This document shows, one piece after another, positions 1-5,358 of a stretch of DNA of 5,358 nt (positions are counted from its first letter, which is position 1; the number at the start of each line of letters is the position of its first letter). The DNA is from an uncultured Clostridia bacterium (GTDB lineage: Bacteria > Bacillota_A > Clostridia > Christensenellales > CAG-138), in NCBI GenBank assembly GCA_947302865.1, contig CAMYWS010000095.1:1-5358 (forward strand), written 5' to 3'. The notes under the pieces are model-generated. The model made no database searches. It saw only the letters and a list, made by a program, of their open reading frames with translations, and was not told the origin of the DNA. The position numbers and the translations under genes were made by a program.

Positions 1-1701
1 GCTGTCGACTTCGATCTGCTCCTCGAGCTGATCCATGATCTTTTTGGCGATCGAAAGGCCCAATCCGGTACCGCCGTCTTTGCGCGATGAATCGACTTTG
101 TAGAAGCGTTCGAATACACGAGACAGATTCTCCTTTGAGATGCCGATCCCATCGTCCCATACGTCTACTATGACTTCATGAACGGCGTCGGTTGCCCTGA
201 GCCGGATCGTGCTTTTTGCATAGCGCAGCGCGTTGTCGATCAGAACCACAAGAACCTGTTCGATGCGGTCGCGATCGCTTAAAACCGCGGGCATGGATTC
301 CTTCGTTTCAATCTCGATCCGGATACCGCGCTTTTTCGCTTCCGTCTGGAAGCTCTGAGATACCTCTTCAAGCAGTTCGTTGACGTCGAACATAGTCATC
401 TCCATCGCCTCTGTCCCTGCCTGAAGCCGGGAAAGCTGCAGCATGTCGGTGATCAAACGTGAAAGGCGTTCGACCTCGCGCAGCATGATCGCATAATACT
501 CCTTTTGCTTTTCGGGGTCTTTGATCATTCCGTCGGCAAGCGGCTCCAGAAGTCCGCGCAGCGCCGTCAGAGGCGTACGAAGTTCGTGGCTGATATTGGC
601 GACGTATTCGTTGCGCATGCGCTCCAGCTTTTCGATATCCGTCGCATCCTTGAACAGACCGACTGCGCCGATGCAGCCCTCCGAATCGGACATGACGGGG
701 ACGACTGAGATCCAGAGCACACGATCCCCGGGAAGATTATAATGGAACATGCGCGGTTCTTCGGAGTCGACGACGCTCTCGAATGCTTCCCATATCGAAC
801 GGTCGGGAACGAGATCCATCGTGGAATGGACCTGTACGGCGCCGAACATCTTCATCAGCGCGGGATTGTAATGCGTCAGTTCCCCATGTTTGTTGATCGC
901 GGCAACGCCGTCGCTGAAGCTGGACAGGATATACCCGAGCTGCCGTTTTTCGTTTTCAAGCTGACGAATCGTCGAAGACAGCGCGCTGCTCATATTGTTG
1001 AGCGTACGCGCAAACAACCCGAGTTCACCCGGATAATCATCCTTTGCTCGCACGTCGTAGTTGCCTTTTGACAGCTGCTTCGCGACTTTTGTCATCTCCG
1101 TGACCGGGTGCAGCATCTGATTCACGGCAAAATAACCGGTCAGGATCAGAAGCGGAACCAGGAGGAGCGAAACAAGCCACAGAGATCGCGACAACCGGGC
1201 GAATGCAACGTTGATGTGGTTGATCTCCCTGATCAGAAGGAAACTGCCGATACAGACGGTCTGATTGACGTACAGCGGACGGCCGGCACAGATCGCATTG
1301 ATCTTCTCGGAGATCTCGTATTCTTCATGGGTGATTGATTCGCCGGAAGAAAGCCGGCTGTACAGCGTCTGAAGCCGTTCCGTTTCCGGAAATGTTTCAA
1401 GATTCGTATAGACGTCGGTTGTGTCTGCGTTGTTGACAAAAAGGATATAGGAGACTTCTTTAGAAGTGGAAATGACGTCAAGGTACCCTTTCAGCGACGT
1501 TCTCGGCATATCCTGACCGTCGGAAAAAGAAAACATACCCTGCAGCGTATCCGCTGTTTCGTTCAGCGATTTGCGCTCCAGTTCGACGTATGTCTTCTTT
1601 CCGAAATAGGTATATGCAAGAACCAGAACGAGATTCCCGATGATCAGCAGCACCATGCAGATCAGGAACGCTCTGCGAAAGACTTCACCTCTCCGTTTCA
1701 T
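1..1701 (-). CDS. Sensor histidine kinase with HAMP and PAS domains, C-terminus cut by window edge
   Basis: This is a membrane sensor kinase that should autophosphorylate on His and pass the phosphate to the regulator encoded just upstream. The frame is open for 567 codons from ATG 1701 to the window edge. In order I see a basic N-terminus, membrane helix 1 (about residues 11-33), an extracytoplasmic region of about 137 residues (34-170) that I do not recognise, membrane helix 2 (about 173-194), HAMP (about 195-247, with HP at 198-199), PAS (about 256-355) and HisKA with phospho-acceptor H372 in HELRTP. The ATPase domain follows, with N box N490 (IDNALRYA), G1 box D517-G-I-G520, F box FERFYK and G2 box GGTGLGLS (543-550). 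HELRT also fits the E-x-x-T motif linked to phosphatase activity. Only about 15-30 C-terminal residues should be missing. The start lies 6 nt after the regulator stop with only a weak, distant GGAG, so translation is probably coupled. The architecture is WalK/PhoR-like; the signal is unknown. Confidence 0.96.
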   Translation of the reverse strand, partial: MKRRGEVFRRAFLICMVLLIIGNLVLVLAYTYFGKKTYVELERKSLNETADTLQGMFSFSDGQDMPRTSLKGYLDVISTSKEVSYILFVNNADTTDVYTNLETFPETERLQTLYSRLSSGESITHEEYEISEKINAICAGRPLYVNQTVCIGSFLLIREINHINVAFARLSRSLWLVSLLLVPLLILTGYFAVNQMLHPVTEMTKVAKQLSKGNYDVRAKDDYPGELGLFARTLNNMSSALSSTIRQLENEKRQLGYILSSFSDGVAAINKHGELTHYNPALMKMFGAVQVHSTMDLVPDRSIWEAFESVVDSEEPRMFHYNLPGDRVLWISVVPVMSDSEGCIGAVGLFKDATDIEKLERMRNEYVANISHELRTPLTALRGLLEPLADGMIKDPEKQKEYYAIMLREVERLSRLITDMLQLSRLQAGTEAMEMTMFDVNELLEEVSQSFQTEAKKRGIRIEIETKESMPAVLSDRDRIEQVLVVLIDNALRYAKSTIRLRATDAVHEVIVDVWDDGIGISKENLSRVFERFYKVDSSRKDGGTGLGLSIAKKIMDQLEEQIEVDS

Positions 1702-1707
1702 GGTCGG

Positions 1708-2397
1708 TCAGGCATTCTCCAGTTCAAATTTATAGCCGACGCCGTAGATCGTCTTGATGCTCCAGCCGAGACCTTCCGAATCAAGCTTTGCGCGGAGACG
1801 CTTGATGTGTGTATCGACGGTGCGCGTTTCACCCGCAAAATCGTATCCCCATACGCGTGAAAGCAGCGTATCGCGCGTAAAGACCTGTCCCGGATTGGAT
1901 GCGAGCATGTACAGTATCTCGATTTCCTTGGGCGTACAGATGATGTGTTCGCCGCGAAGCGTGACAGAATAGCTGTTTAGGTCGATCGTAAGCCCGTTAT
2001 ACGTCACGATATTCGTTTCGGCGGATTCCGCTTTCACTTCGACACGGCGGAGGATCGCCTTGACGCGCGCAACGACCTCGCGCGGGCTGAACGGCTTGAC
2101 GATGTAATCGTCGGCGCCGAGCTCGAGCCCCAGAATACGGTCGATCTCCTCCCCCTTTGCCGTCAGCATGACGATCGGGAGCGTGGATGTTTTCCGTATC
2201 TCGCGGCAGACGTCAATACCTGATTTTTTCGGCATCATGATATCGAGGATCATCAAAGACACAGAGCTGTCGGCCTTTTTCAGGGCGTCCTCTCCGTCAT
2301 ACGCATCGATGACCTCATATCCTTCCGCTTCGAAATATATGCGCAGTGATTCATGAACGACCGGCTCGTCGTCACTGATCAGAATTCTGATAGCCAT
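1708..2397 (-). CDS. OmpR/PhoB-family response regulator
   Basis: This is a cytoplasmic DNA-binding regulator of 229 residues, a typical length for the family. The N-terminal receiver domain (about 1-118) carries the acidic pair D9/D10, phospho-acceptor D52 (in LMILDIMMP), T79 and K101 (YIVKPF), so it should be phosphorylatable. The C-terminal winged helix (about 133-226) shows the [11 protein letters not shown] segment, the recognition-helix region [15 protein letters not shown] and the closing GVGYKF. I chose ATG 2397 because AGGAGGG lies 7 nt upstream of it. An in-frame TTG at 2418 would add seven residues, but it lies upstream of that site and at about the predicted transcription start, so it is unlikely. 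The gene comes first in a two-gene unit with the histidine kinase, its obvious partner. It resembles WalR, PhoP or ResD, but sequence alone does not assign it to one of them, and its target genes are unknown. Confidence 0.97.
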   Translation of the reverse strand: MAIRILISDDEPVVHESLRIYFEAEGYEVIDAYDGEDALKKADSSVSLMILDIMMPKKSGIDVCREIRKTSTLPIVMLTAKGEEIDRILGLELGADDYIVKPFSPREVVARVKAILRRVEVKAESAETNIVTYNGLTIDLNSYSVTLRGEHIICTPKEIEILYMLASNPGQVFTRDTLLSRVWGYDFAGETRTVDTHIKRLRAKLDSEGLGWSIKTIYGVGYKFELENA

Positions 2398-2404
2398 ACA
2401 AATA

Positions 2405-2411
2405 CCCTCCT
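2405..2411 (-). promoter_or_regulatory. Ribosome binding site of the response regulator
   Basis: AGGAGGG reads on the minus strand with a 7-nt spacer (TATTTGT) before ATG 2397. It is a near-perfect complement of the 16S rRNA 3' end. It decides the start codon in favour of ATG 2397 over the in-frame TTG at 2418. Confidence 0.9.
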
Positions 2412-2423
2412 GTTTCAATCAAT

Positions 2424-2451
2424 ATTATAGCAATCAAGATAAAGAAGGCAA
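2424..2451 (-). promoter_or_regulatory. Sigma-A-type promoter of the two-component system
   Basis: On the minus strand, -35 TTGCCT (2451-2446) and a perfect -10 TATAAT (2429-2424) are separated by 16 bp. Transcription should start near 2417, giving a leader of about 20 nt that contains just the ribosome binding site before ATG 2397. The -35 box lies inside the 3' arm of the hairpin that terminates the PBP transcript. The promoter makes the regulator/kinase pair independent of the PBP gene. No operator is evident, and autoregulation cannot be judged. Confidence 0.75.
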
Positions 2452-2475
2452 GCTTTTTTGTAAAAGTTTGCCTTC
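2444..2475 (-). terminator. Hairpin terminator downstream of the PBP gene
   Basis: An inverted repeat starts 20 nt after the PBP stop. Outer arms GAAGGCAA/TTGCCTTC (2444-2451 and 2468-2475) and inner arms CTTTT/AAAAG (2453-2457 and 2462-2466) surround a 4-nt loop. In minus-strand RNA the position between the two stem parts is an A-C mismatch; in plus-strand RNA it would be a G-U pair. On the minus strand the stem is followed by TTTATCTT, an imperfect U-tract, so termination may be incomplete. The stem is AT-rich inside, another reason to expect leakage. Confidence 0.65.
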
Positions 2476-2495
2476 GTTTCACAGCGCGGACATAA

Positions 2496-5228
2496 TCACG
2501 GCTCGGTGATCAGTCGATTGTACTCTTTCAGGAGATTGTCGTATGCCAGATGATACTCATCCGAATTCGACGCCTGCTGCATCATATCGATGAGCCGATG
2601 CAGATATGCGCTCTCTTCCTCGGATACGCGGCCGTCTTCCGCGATCAGCTCTTCCACGGAGCGGATCAGCGCGTCGCCCTTCTGCTTCAGCGCGTCAAAT
2701 GAAGAGTCAATGGTGCATACCGGGAATTCCAGAATGAACTGCGGAATACTGCGGTCTGTCCGGACCCACGTATCGCTGAACAGCTTGTCCAGGATCTTAT
2801 CATCCAGGTCATAATATTGCGTGCCGGGACGAAGAAGAATGTAGGTGCGTTCCTCCACATTGTCCGGATTACAGAATTTCCCAGCGATCGCGCCGGATTC
2901 CTTGCAGATCGAAAGCGTGACGTGCATATCGCATGGTTCGGTCGGAACGCTTGCGTAGCTGAACCAGTCGGTGATGGATTTATACTTGTTGAACTCGCTT
3001 CTGGAATTCCTGTAATGGACGCAGGCGTCGGTTGCAAGCTTGCCGGAGATCGGACAGACCGTCCGCTGGATCAAACCGAGCGTCGATTCATTTTCGTTGA
3101 TGATGGGAAGATTCTCTTCGCCATCCATCAGCTTTGTCATGAAGCTGTTCCATAATACTGCTGCGTATTTTGCACCGCTGGAATCCTTTTCGAGCTTGTT
3201 GACCGGATAATCGTGACCGATCCAGATGACCGCCGTATATTTGCAGGTCATGCCGGCAAAGCATACGCTCGCGTAATCGGAATTGGTGCCGGTCTTCCCC
3301 GCGACTTCATACCCGTCGATCTGCGCGGTTTTGCCCGTGCCGGTCTTGACCGCGTTTTTGAGAAGATCCACGAGAAGATACGGCGTGGACGAATCGGTAT
3401 AGACCTTCGTCGGATTGCCGCGGATCATATCGGCATTCAGAATGACGTTGCCGTTGTTGTCCGTCACCTTAGTAAAGGAAAGCGGTTTGTTATAGTAGCC
3501 GTTGTTCGCGATCGCCGCATACGCCGCGCACATCTGAAGAGGCGTGATGCCGCTCGTGCCCAACGCGAGGCCCGGACCGTCTTTATTCAGCTGGGATTCC
3601 GGAATGCCGAGACGTTCCATGTACTCCACGGCGCGATCGACGCCGACATACTTGGAGAACAGCAGACGGGCGGCAACGACGTTCAACGACTGCGCCAGAC
3701 CGTAACGAAGCGACACGGGCCCGTAATGGCTCTTGCCGAGACCGCCCTCCGGATATCCATTATCGCCTCCCCATCCTTCGATCCGTCCTTCCGTATTGAC
3801 GATGACGGTCGCGGGAGACGCGCCGCTATCGAGCGCGGCGCCGTAGATGCTGAGCGGCTTGATGGACGAACCGACTTCCACATAACTCTGCGTAGCGCGA
3901 TTCAAGCCCCTGCGGATCACCGGTTCGTCGCGTCCGCCGATGATCGCACGGATCTCGCCGCTGTGCTGGTCCATCACAACGACGGCTGCCTGCGGCTCGA
4001 TCGTTTCGATGGTTATGCTGTCGGAGATCGTTTCCGTGATCGTATTATGGCTCTGATCCGCAAGCTTCGGATAATCATCCCAGTTCGAAAGCTCGTTCTG
4101 AACGGTTTCCTGAATGTTCGGATCAAGCGTGGTATAGATCCTGTATCCGCCGGTTCTGAGCTTGTTTTCGTATACGAGTCGATTTTGCGAGTTGTTGATG
4201 ACGTGATCCTGCTCCATCCAGTGCGTGATCACATCGTCGATGCAGTATTCCACAAAGTACGCGTGCTCGTACATACGGGAGTTTTCGGAGAACTGATTGA
4301 TCCGGACCTCTTCGTTCATGGCGGAGAGGTACTGTTCCCGCGTGATCTTGTCGTTTTCATACATGCGGGAAAGGACGGTGTTCGTTCTCTCAACCGTGTA
4401 TTTTTCATAGGCGTCGGGATCTCTGCCGTAGTACTCCCAATAATAATTCAGACGCGGGTTATAGCGATACGGATTCTGCGTCAGTCCTGCGATCATTGCG
4501 CATTCACGTATGCTGAGCTCGCCGAGCTCCTTGCTGAAGTAATCCTTCGCAGCCGTTTTGACACCGTAATTCGACCCGCCGAGATAGATATCGTTGAGAT
4601 ATGCCTCCAGTATGTCGTCCTTGGCCATATATTTTTCGCATTGGAGCGCAAGAAATGCTTCCTGTACTTTTCGCTTGTAAGTGCGTTCGGAGCCGAGGAC
4701 CTTGTTCTTGATCAGCTGCTGCGTGATGGTGCTGCCGCCGGAAGAGTTGTTGTTGCCGAGGATCTCCAGCGCGGCTGAAAAGAGCCGCTTGAAATCGACG
4801 CCGCTGTGCTTATAGAAACGAACGTCTTCCACAGAGATGAATGCGTTTCTGAGCATTTCCGGGATCTCTTCGAGATCGACCCAATCACGGTACTCGATCG
4901 CGGAGATCGACATCAGCTCGTTGCCGTTCATATCGTAAAGATAGGACGTCCGATCGCTTTTTGTGAGCTGTGCGATGTCGAATACGGGCGCCGTTTCGAC
5001 ATATGCCTTCAATACGCCGTACGCGATGCCTGCGCCTGCCATTCCGACGATCAGAACTGCGACAAGCAGCAGTTTCAAAGACAAAAACAGCACGTCAAGC
5101 GCAAAGGGTGTGTTCCCCTTGGCCTGCGTGAAAAGAGAATCCTTTCCGAATTGTGTGCGTTTGAGCGGCTTTTTATCCATGACATCAGTATACCATACTT
5201 TTGACCCGGAGGAAGATGTTTTCAGCAT
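2496..5228 (-). CDS. Bifunctional class A penicillin-binding protein (PBP1A-type transglycosylase/transpeptidase)
   Basis: This enzyme polymerises lipid II into glycan strands and cross-links the stem peptides outside the cytoplasmic membrane; beta-lactams target it. It has 910 residues if ATG 5228 is used. A basic cytoplasmic tail precedes one membrane helix (about 45-72). The GT51 glycosyltransferase domain (about 95-290) has E134 in EDVRFYKHSGVD, GGSTITQQ (164-171), RKVQEAFLALQCE with second Glu E198, and ILEAYLNDIYLGG. The transpeptidase domain (about 410-700) has S454-SI-K457, S514-L-N516 and K645-TG, so both active sites look intact. A C-terminal part follows, with two C-x2-SG-x2-A-x3-C motifs (725-736 and 775-786) and an acidic helical tail (about 843-908). 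The start is uncertain. AGGAAGGTG lies 15 nt before ATG 5228, which is far; in-frame ATG 5180 gives 894 residues (MDKKPLKRT) and a more usual short tail, but has no site of its own. I report the longer form as the outer limit. The gene looks monocistronic, with a hairpin after it, and is divergent from a tRNA gene. Confidence 0.97.
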   Translation of the reverse strand: MLKTSSSGSKVWYTDVMDKKPLKRTQFGKDSLFTQAKGNTPFALDVLFLSLKLLLVAVLIVGMAGAGIAYGVLKAYVETAPVFDIAQLTKSDRTSYLYDMNGNELMSISAIEYRDWVDLEEIPEMLRNAFISVEDVRFYKHSGVDFKRLFSAALEILGNNNSSGGSTITQQLIKNKVLGSERTYKRKVQEAFLALQCEKYMAKDDILEAYLNDIYLGGSNYGVKTAAKDYFSKELGELSIRECAMIAGLTQNPYRYNPRLNYYWEYYGRDPDAYEKYTVERTNTVLSRMYENDKITREQYLSAMNEEVRINQFSENSRMYEHAYFVEYCIDDVITHWMEQDHVINNSQNRLVYENKLRTGGYRIYTTLDPNIQETVQNELSNWDDYPKLADQSHNTITETISDSITIETIEPQAAVVVMDQHSGEIRAIIGGRDEPVIRRGLNRATQSYVEVGSSIKPLSIYGAALDSGASPATVIVNTEGRIEGWGGDNGYPEGGLGKSHYGPVSLRYGLAQSLNVVAARLLFSKYVGVDRAVEYMERLGIPESQLNKDGPGLALGTSGITPLQMCAAYAAIANNGYYNKPLSFTKVTDNNGNVILNADMIRGNPTKVYTDSSTPYLLVDLLKNAVKTGTGKTAQIDGYEVAGKTGTNSDYASVCFAGMTCKYTAVIWIGHDYPVNKLEKDSSGAKYAAVLWNSFMTKLMDGEENLPIINENESTLGLIQRTVCPISGKLATDACVHYRNSRSEFNKYKSITDWFSYASVPTEPCDMHVTLSICKESGAIAGKFCNPDNVEERTYILLRPGTQYYDLDDKILDKLFSDTWVRTDRSIPQFILEFPVCTIDSSFDALKQKGDALIRSVEELIAEDGRVSEEESAYLHRLIDMMQQASNSDEYHLAYDNLLKEYNRLITEP

Positions 5229-5235
5229 TGTTCAT
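5185..5235 (-). CDS. Possible 16-residue leader peptide ahead of the PBP gene
   Basis: A short minus-strand frame from ATG 5235 to TGA 5185 encodes MNNAENIFLRVKSMVY. It has a better-placed ribosome binding site than the PBP gene: AGGAAGGTG ends 8 nt before its ATG. It overlaps the first codons of the long PBP form in another frame and stops 4 nt before the internal PBP start ATG 5180, an arrangement that would allow translational coupling. The peptide has no run of regulatory codons and resembles nothing I know. It could be chance, because an AT-rich leader easily supplies an ATG. I infer it from spacing only. Confidence 0.25.
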   Translation of the reverse strand: MNNAENIFLRVKSMVY

Positions 5236-5243
5236 AAAAATAA

Positions 5244-5252
5244 CACCTTCCT
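5244..5252 (-). promoter_or_regulatory. Ribosome binding site upstream of the PBP gene
   Basis: AGGAAGGTG on the minus strand is the only strong Shine-Dalgarno-like sequence in the leader. Spacing is 8 nt to ATG 5235 (the short leader frame), 15 nt to ATG 5228 (the long PBP form) and over 60 nt to ATG 5180. The spacing therefore favours the leader frame and leaves the PBP start unresolved. Confidence 0.55.
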
Positions 5253-5265
5253 GTGAAAAAAACTC

Positions 5266-5294
5266 TTGCCTTTTTATCCGCTATGCCGTATAAT
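5266..5294 (+). promoter_or_regulatory. Sigma-A-type promoter of the tRNA-Ala gene
   Basis: -35 TTGCCT (5266-5271) and a perfect -10 TATAAT (5289-5294) are separated by the optimal 17 bp. Transcription should begin around 5301, leaving only about 5 nt of leader before the tRNA 5' end at 5306. This is a strong stable-RNA promoter layout. It shares its -35 and -10 hexamers with the promoter of the two-component system. Confidence 0.85.
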
Positions 5295-5295
5295 A
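5290..5295 (-). promoter_or_regulatory. Candidate -10 element for the PBP gene, overlapping the tRNA -10
   Basis: TATTAT on the minus strand lies within the symmetric sequence GTATAATAC that also provides the tRNA -10 box. Transcription would start near 5283, about 48 nt before the leader-frame ATG. No good -35 is present at 17 or 18 bp (only about 3 of 6 matches, within the tRNA gene), so this is a weak call. No better minus-strand promoter is visible in the intergenic stretch. Confidence 0.3.
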
Positions 5296-5305
5296 CACTC
5301 TGTTC

Positions 5306-5358
5306 GGGGCTTTAGCGAAGTTGGCTATCGCGCTACACTGGCAGTGTAGAGATCAGGG
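5306..5358 (+). tRNA. tRNA-Ala (anticodon GGC), 3' part beyond the window
   Basis: The sequence folds as the first two thirds of a tRNA. It has a 5' acceptor strand GGGGCTT (5306-5312), T8-A9, a D stem GCGA/TCGC (5315-5318 and 5328-5331) with D loop AGTTGGCTA containing A14, G18-G19 and A21, and G26. The anticodon stem is CTACA/TGTAG (5333-5337 and 5345-5349) with 7-nt loop CTGGCAG. A variable loop AGATC and the start of the T stem follow. The anticodon at 5340-5342 is GGC, which reads alanine codons GCC and GCU. The G3-U70 alanine identity pair cannot be checked because the 3' acceptor strand is outside the window. It is divergent from the PBP gene and may be the first of a tRNA cluster. Confidence 0.88.

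Noticed and set aside
505..1338. Several plus-strand open frames of 67-109 codons across the kinase gene
   Set aside because: They are antisense to an uninterrupted kinase frame with all catalytic boxes in register. The products are low in plausible domains and have no translation signals.
2398..2418. Extension of the response regulator to a TTG start at 2418
   Set aside because: The ribosome binding site lies within this extension and the predicted transcript starts at about this point; ATG 2397 fits the family N-terminus.
3213..4778. A 521-codon open frame on the plus strand opposite the PBP gene
   Set aside because: It lies entirely antisense to the glycosyltransferase and transpeptidase domains, whose motifs are intact on the minus strand. 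Its translation is rich in Arg, Asp, Ile and Val without domain motifs, as expected from reading reverse complements of common codons, and no ribosome binding site or promoter stands out.
4806..5256. Plus-strand open frames of 132 and 97 codons opposite the PBP N-terminus
   Set aside because: They are shadows of the PBP signal-anchor and GT51 start. Their hydrophilic Gln/Cys/Lys-rich products show no motif.
5216..5293. A 25-codon plus-strand frame starting ATG 5216 behind GGAGG and TTGACC
   Set aside because: GGAGG is only 3 nt from the ATG, the TTGACC lacks a -10 at suitable spacing, and the frame would run into the tRNA promoter. It looks coincidental.
1..5358. Search for a novel system, mobile element, CRISPR array or riboswitch
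   Set aside because: No repeat array, transposase, integrase, toxin-antitoxin pair or long structured leader is visible. The contents are recognisable housekeeping and signalling genes.

Overview
This is ordinary-looking chromosomal core sequence from a bacterium that is probably a member of the Firmicutes/Bacillota, most likely Clostridia. The reasons are a strong AGGAGGG ribosome binding site, the style of the class A penicillin-binding protein (PBP) with its Cys-containing C-terminal region, a WalK/PhoR-type kinase with HAMP and PAS domains, and roughly balanced base composition. The exact lineage cannot be fixed from the window. I see no mobile element, CRISPR array, phage gene or defence system.

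Three protein genes lie head to tail on the minus strand and fill almost the whole window. In transcription order they are a 910-codon bifunctional class A PBP (5228 to 2496), an OmpR/PhoB-family response regulator (2397 to 1708) and a membrane sensor histidine kinase (1701 to beyond position 1, so its C-terminus is missing). A hairpin terminator (2444-2475) follows the PBP gene. Directly after it comes a good sigma-A-type promoter whose -35 box sits inside the hairpin arm. The two-component system is therefore probably its own transcription unit, with some possible read-through from the PBP gene. Regulator and kinase genes are 6 nt apart and probably translationally coupled.

At the right edge a tRNA-Ala(GGC) gene begins on the plus strand (5306 to beyond 5358) behind an excellent promoter (TTGCCT, 17 bp, TATAAT). 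It diverges from the PBP gene. The 70-nt stretch between the two divergent genes also contains a ribosome binding site better placed for a 16-codon minus-strand leader ORF than for the PBP gene itself.

Functionally, the PBP polymerises and cross-links peptidoglycan outside the membrane. The kinase has one extracytoplasmic sensor domain between two membrane helices and signals to the DNA-binding regulator. Adjacency suggests, but does not show, an envelope-related role for the two-component system. The points most worth a second look are the PBP translation start and leader ORF, the terminator/promoter overlap, the symmetric -10 element shared by the divergent genes, the duplicated Cys motif and helical tail of the PBP, and the self-complementary anticodon arm of the tRNA. 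There is no gene-free stretch longer than 300 bases.
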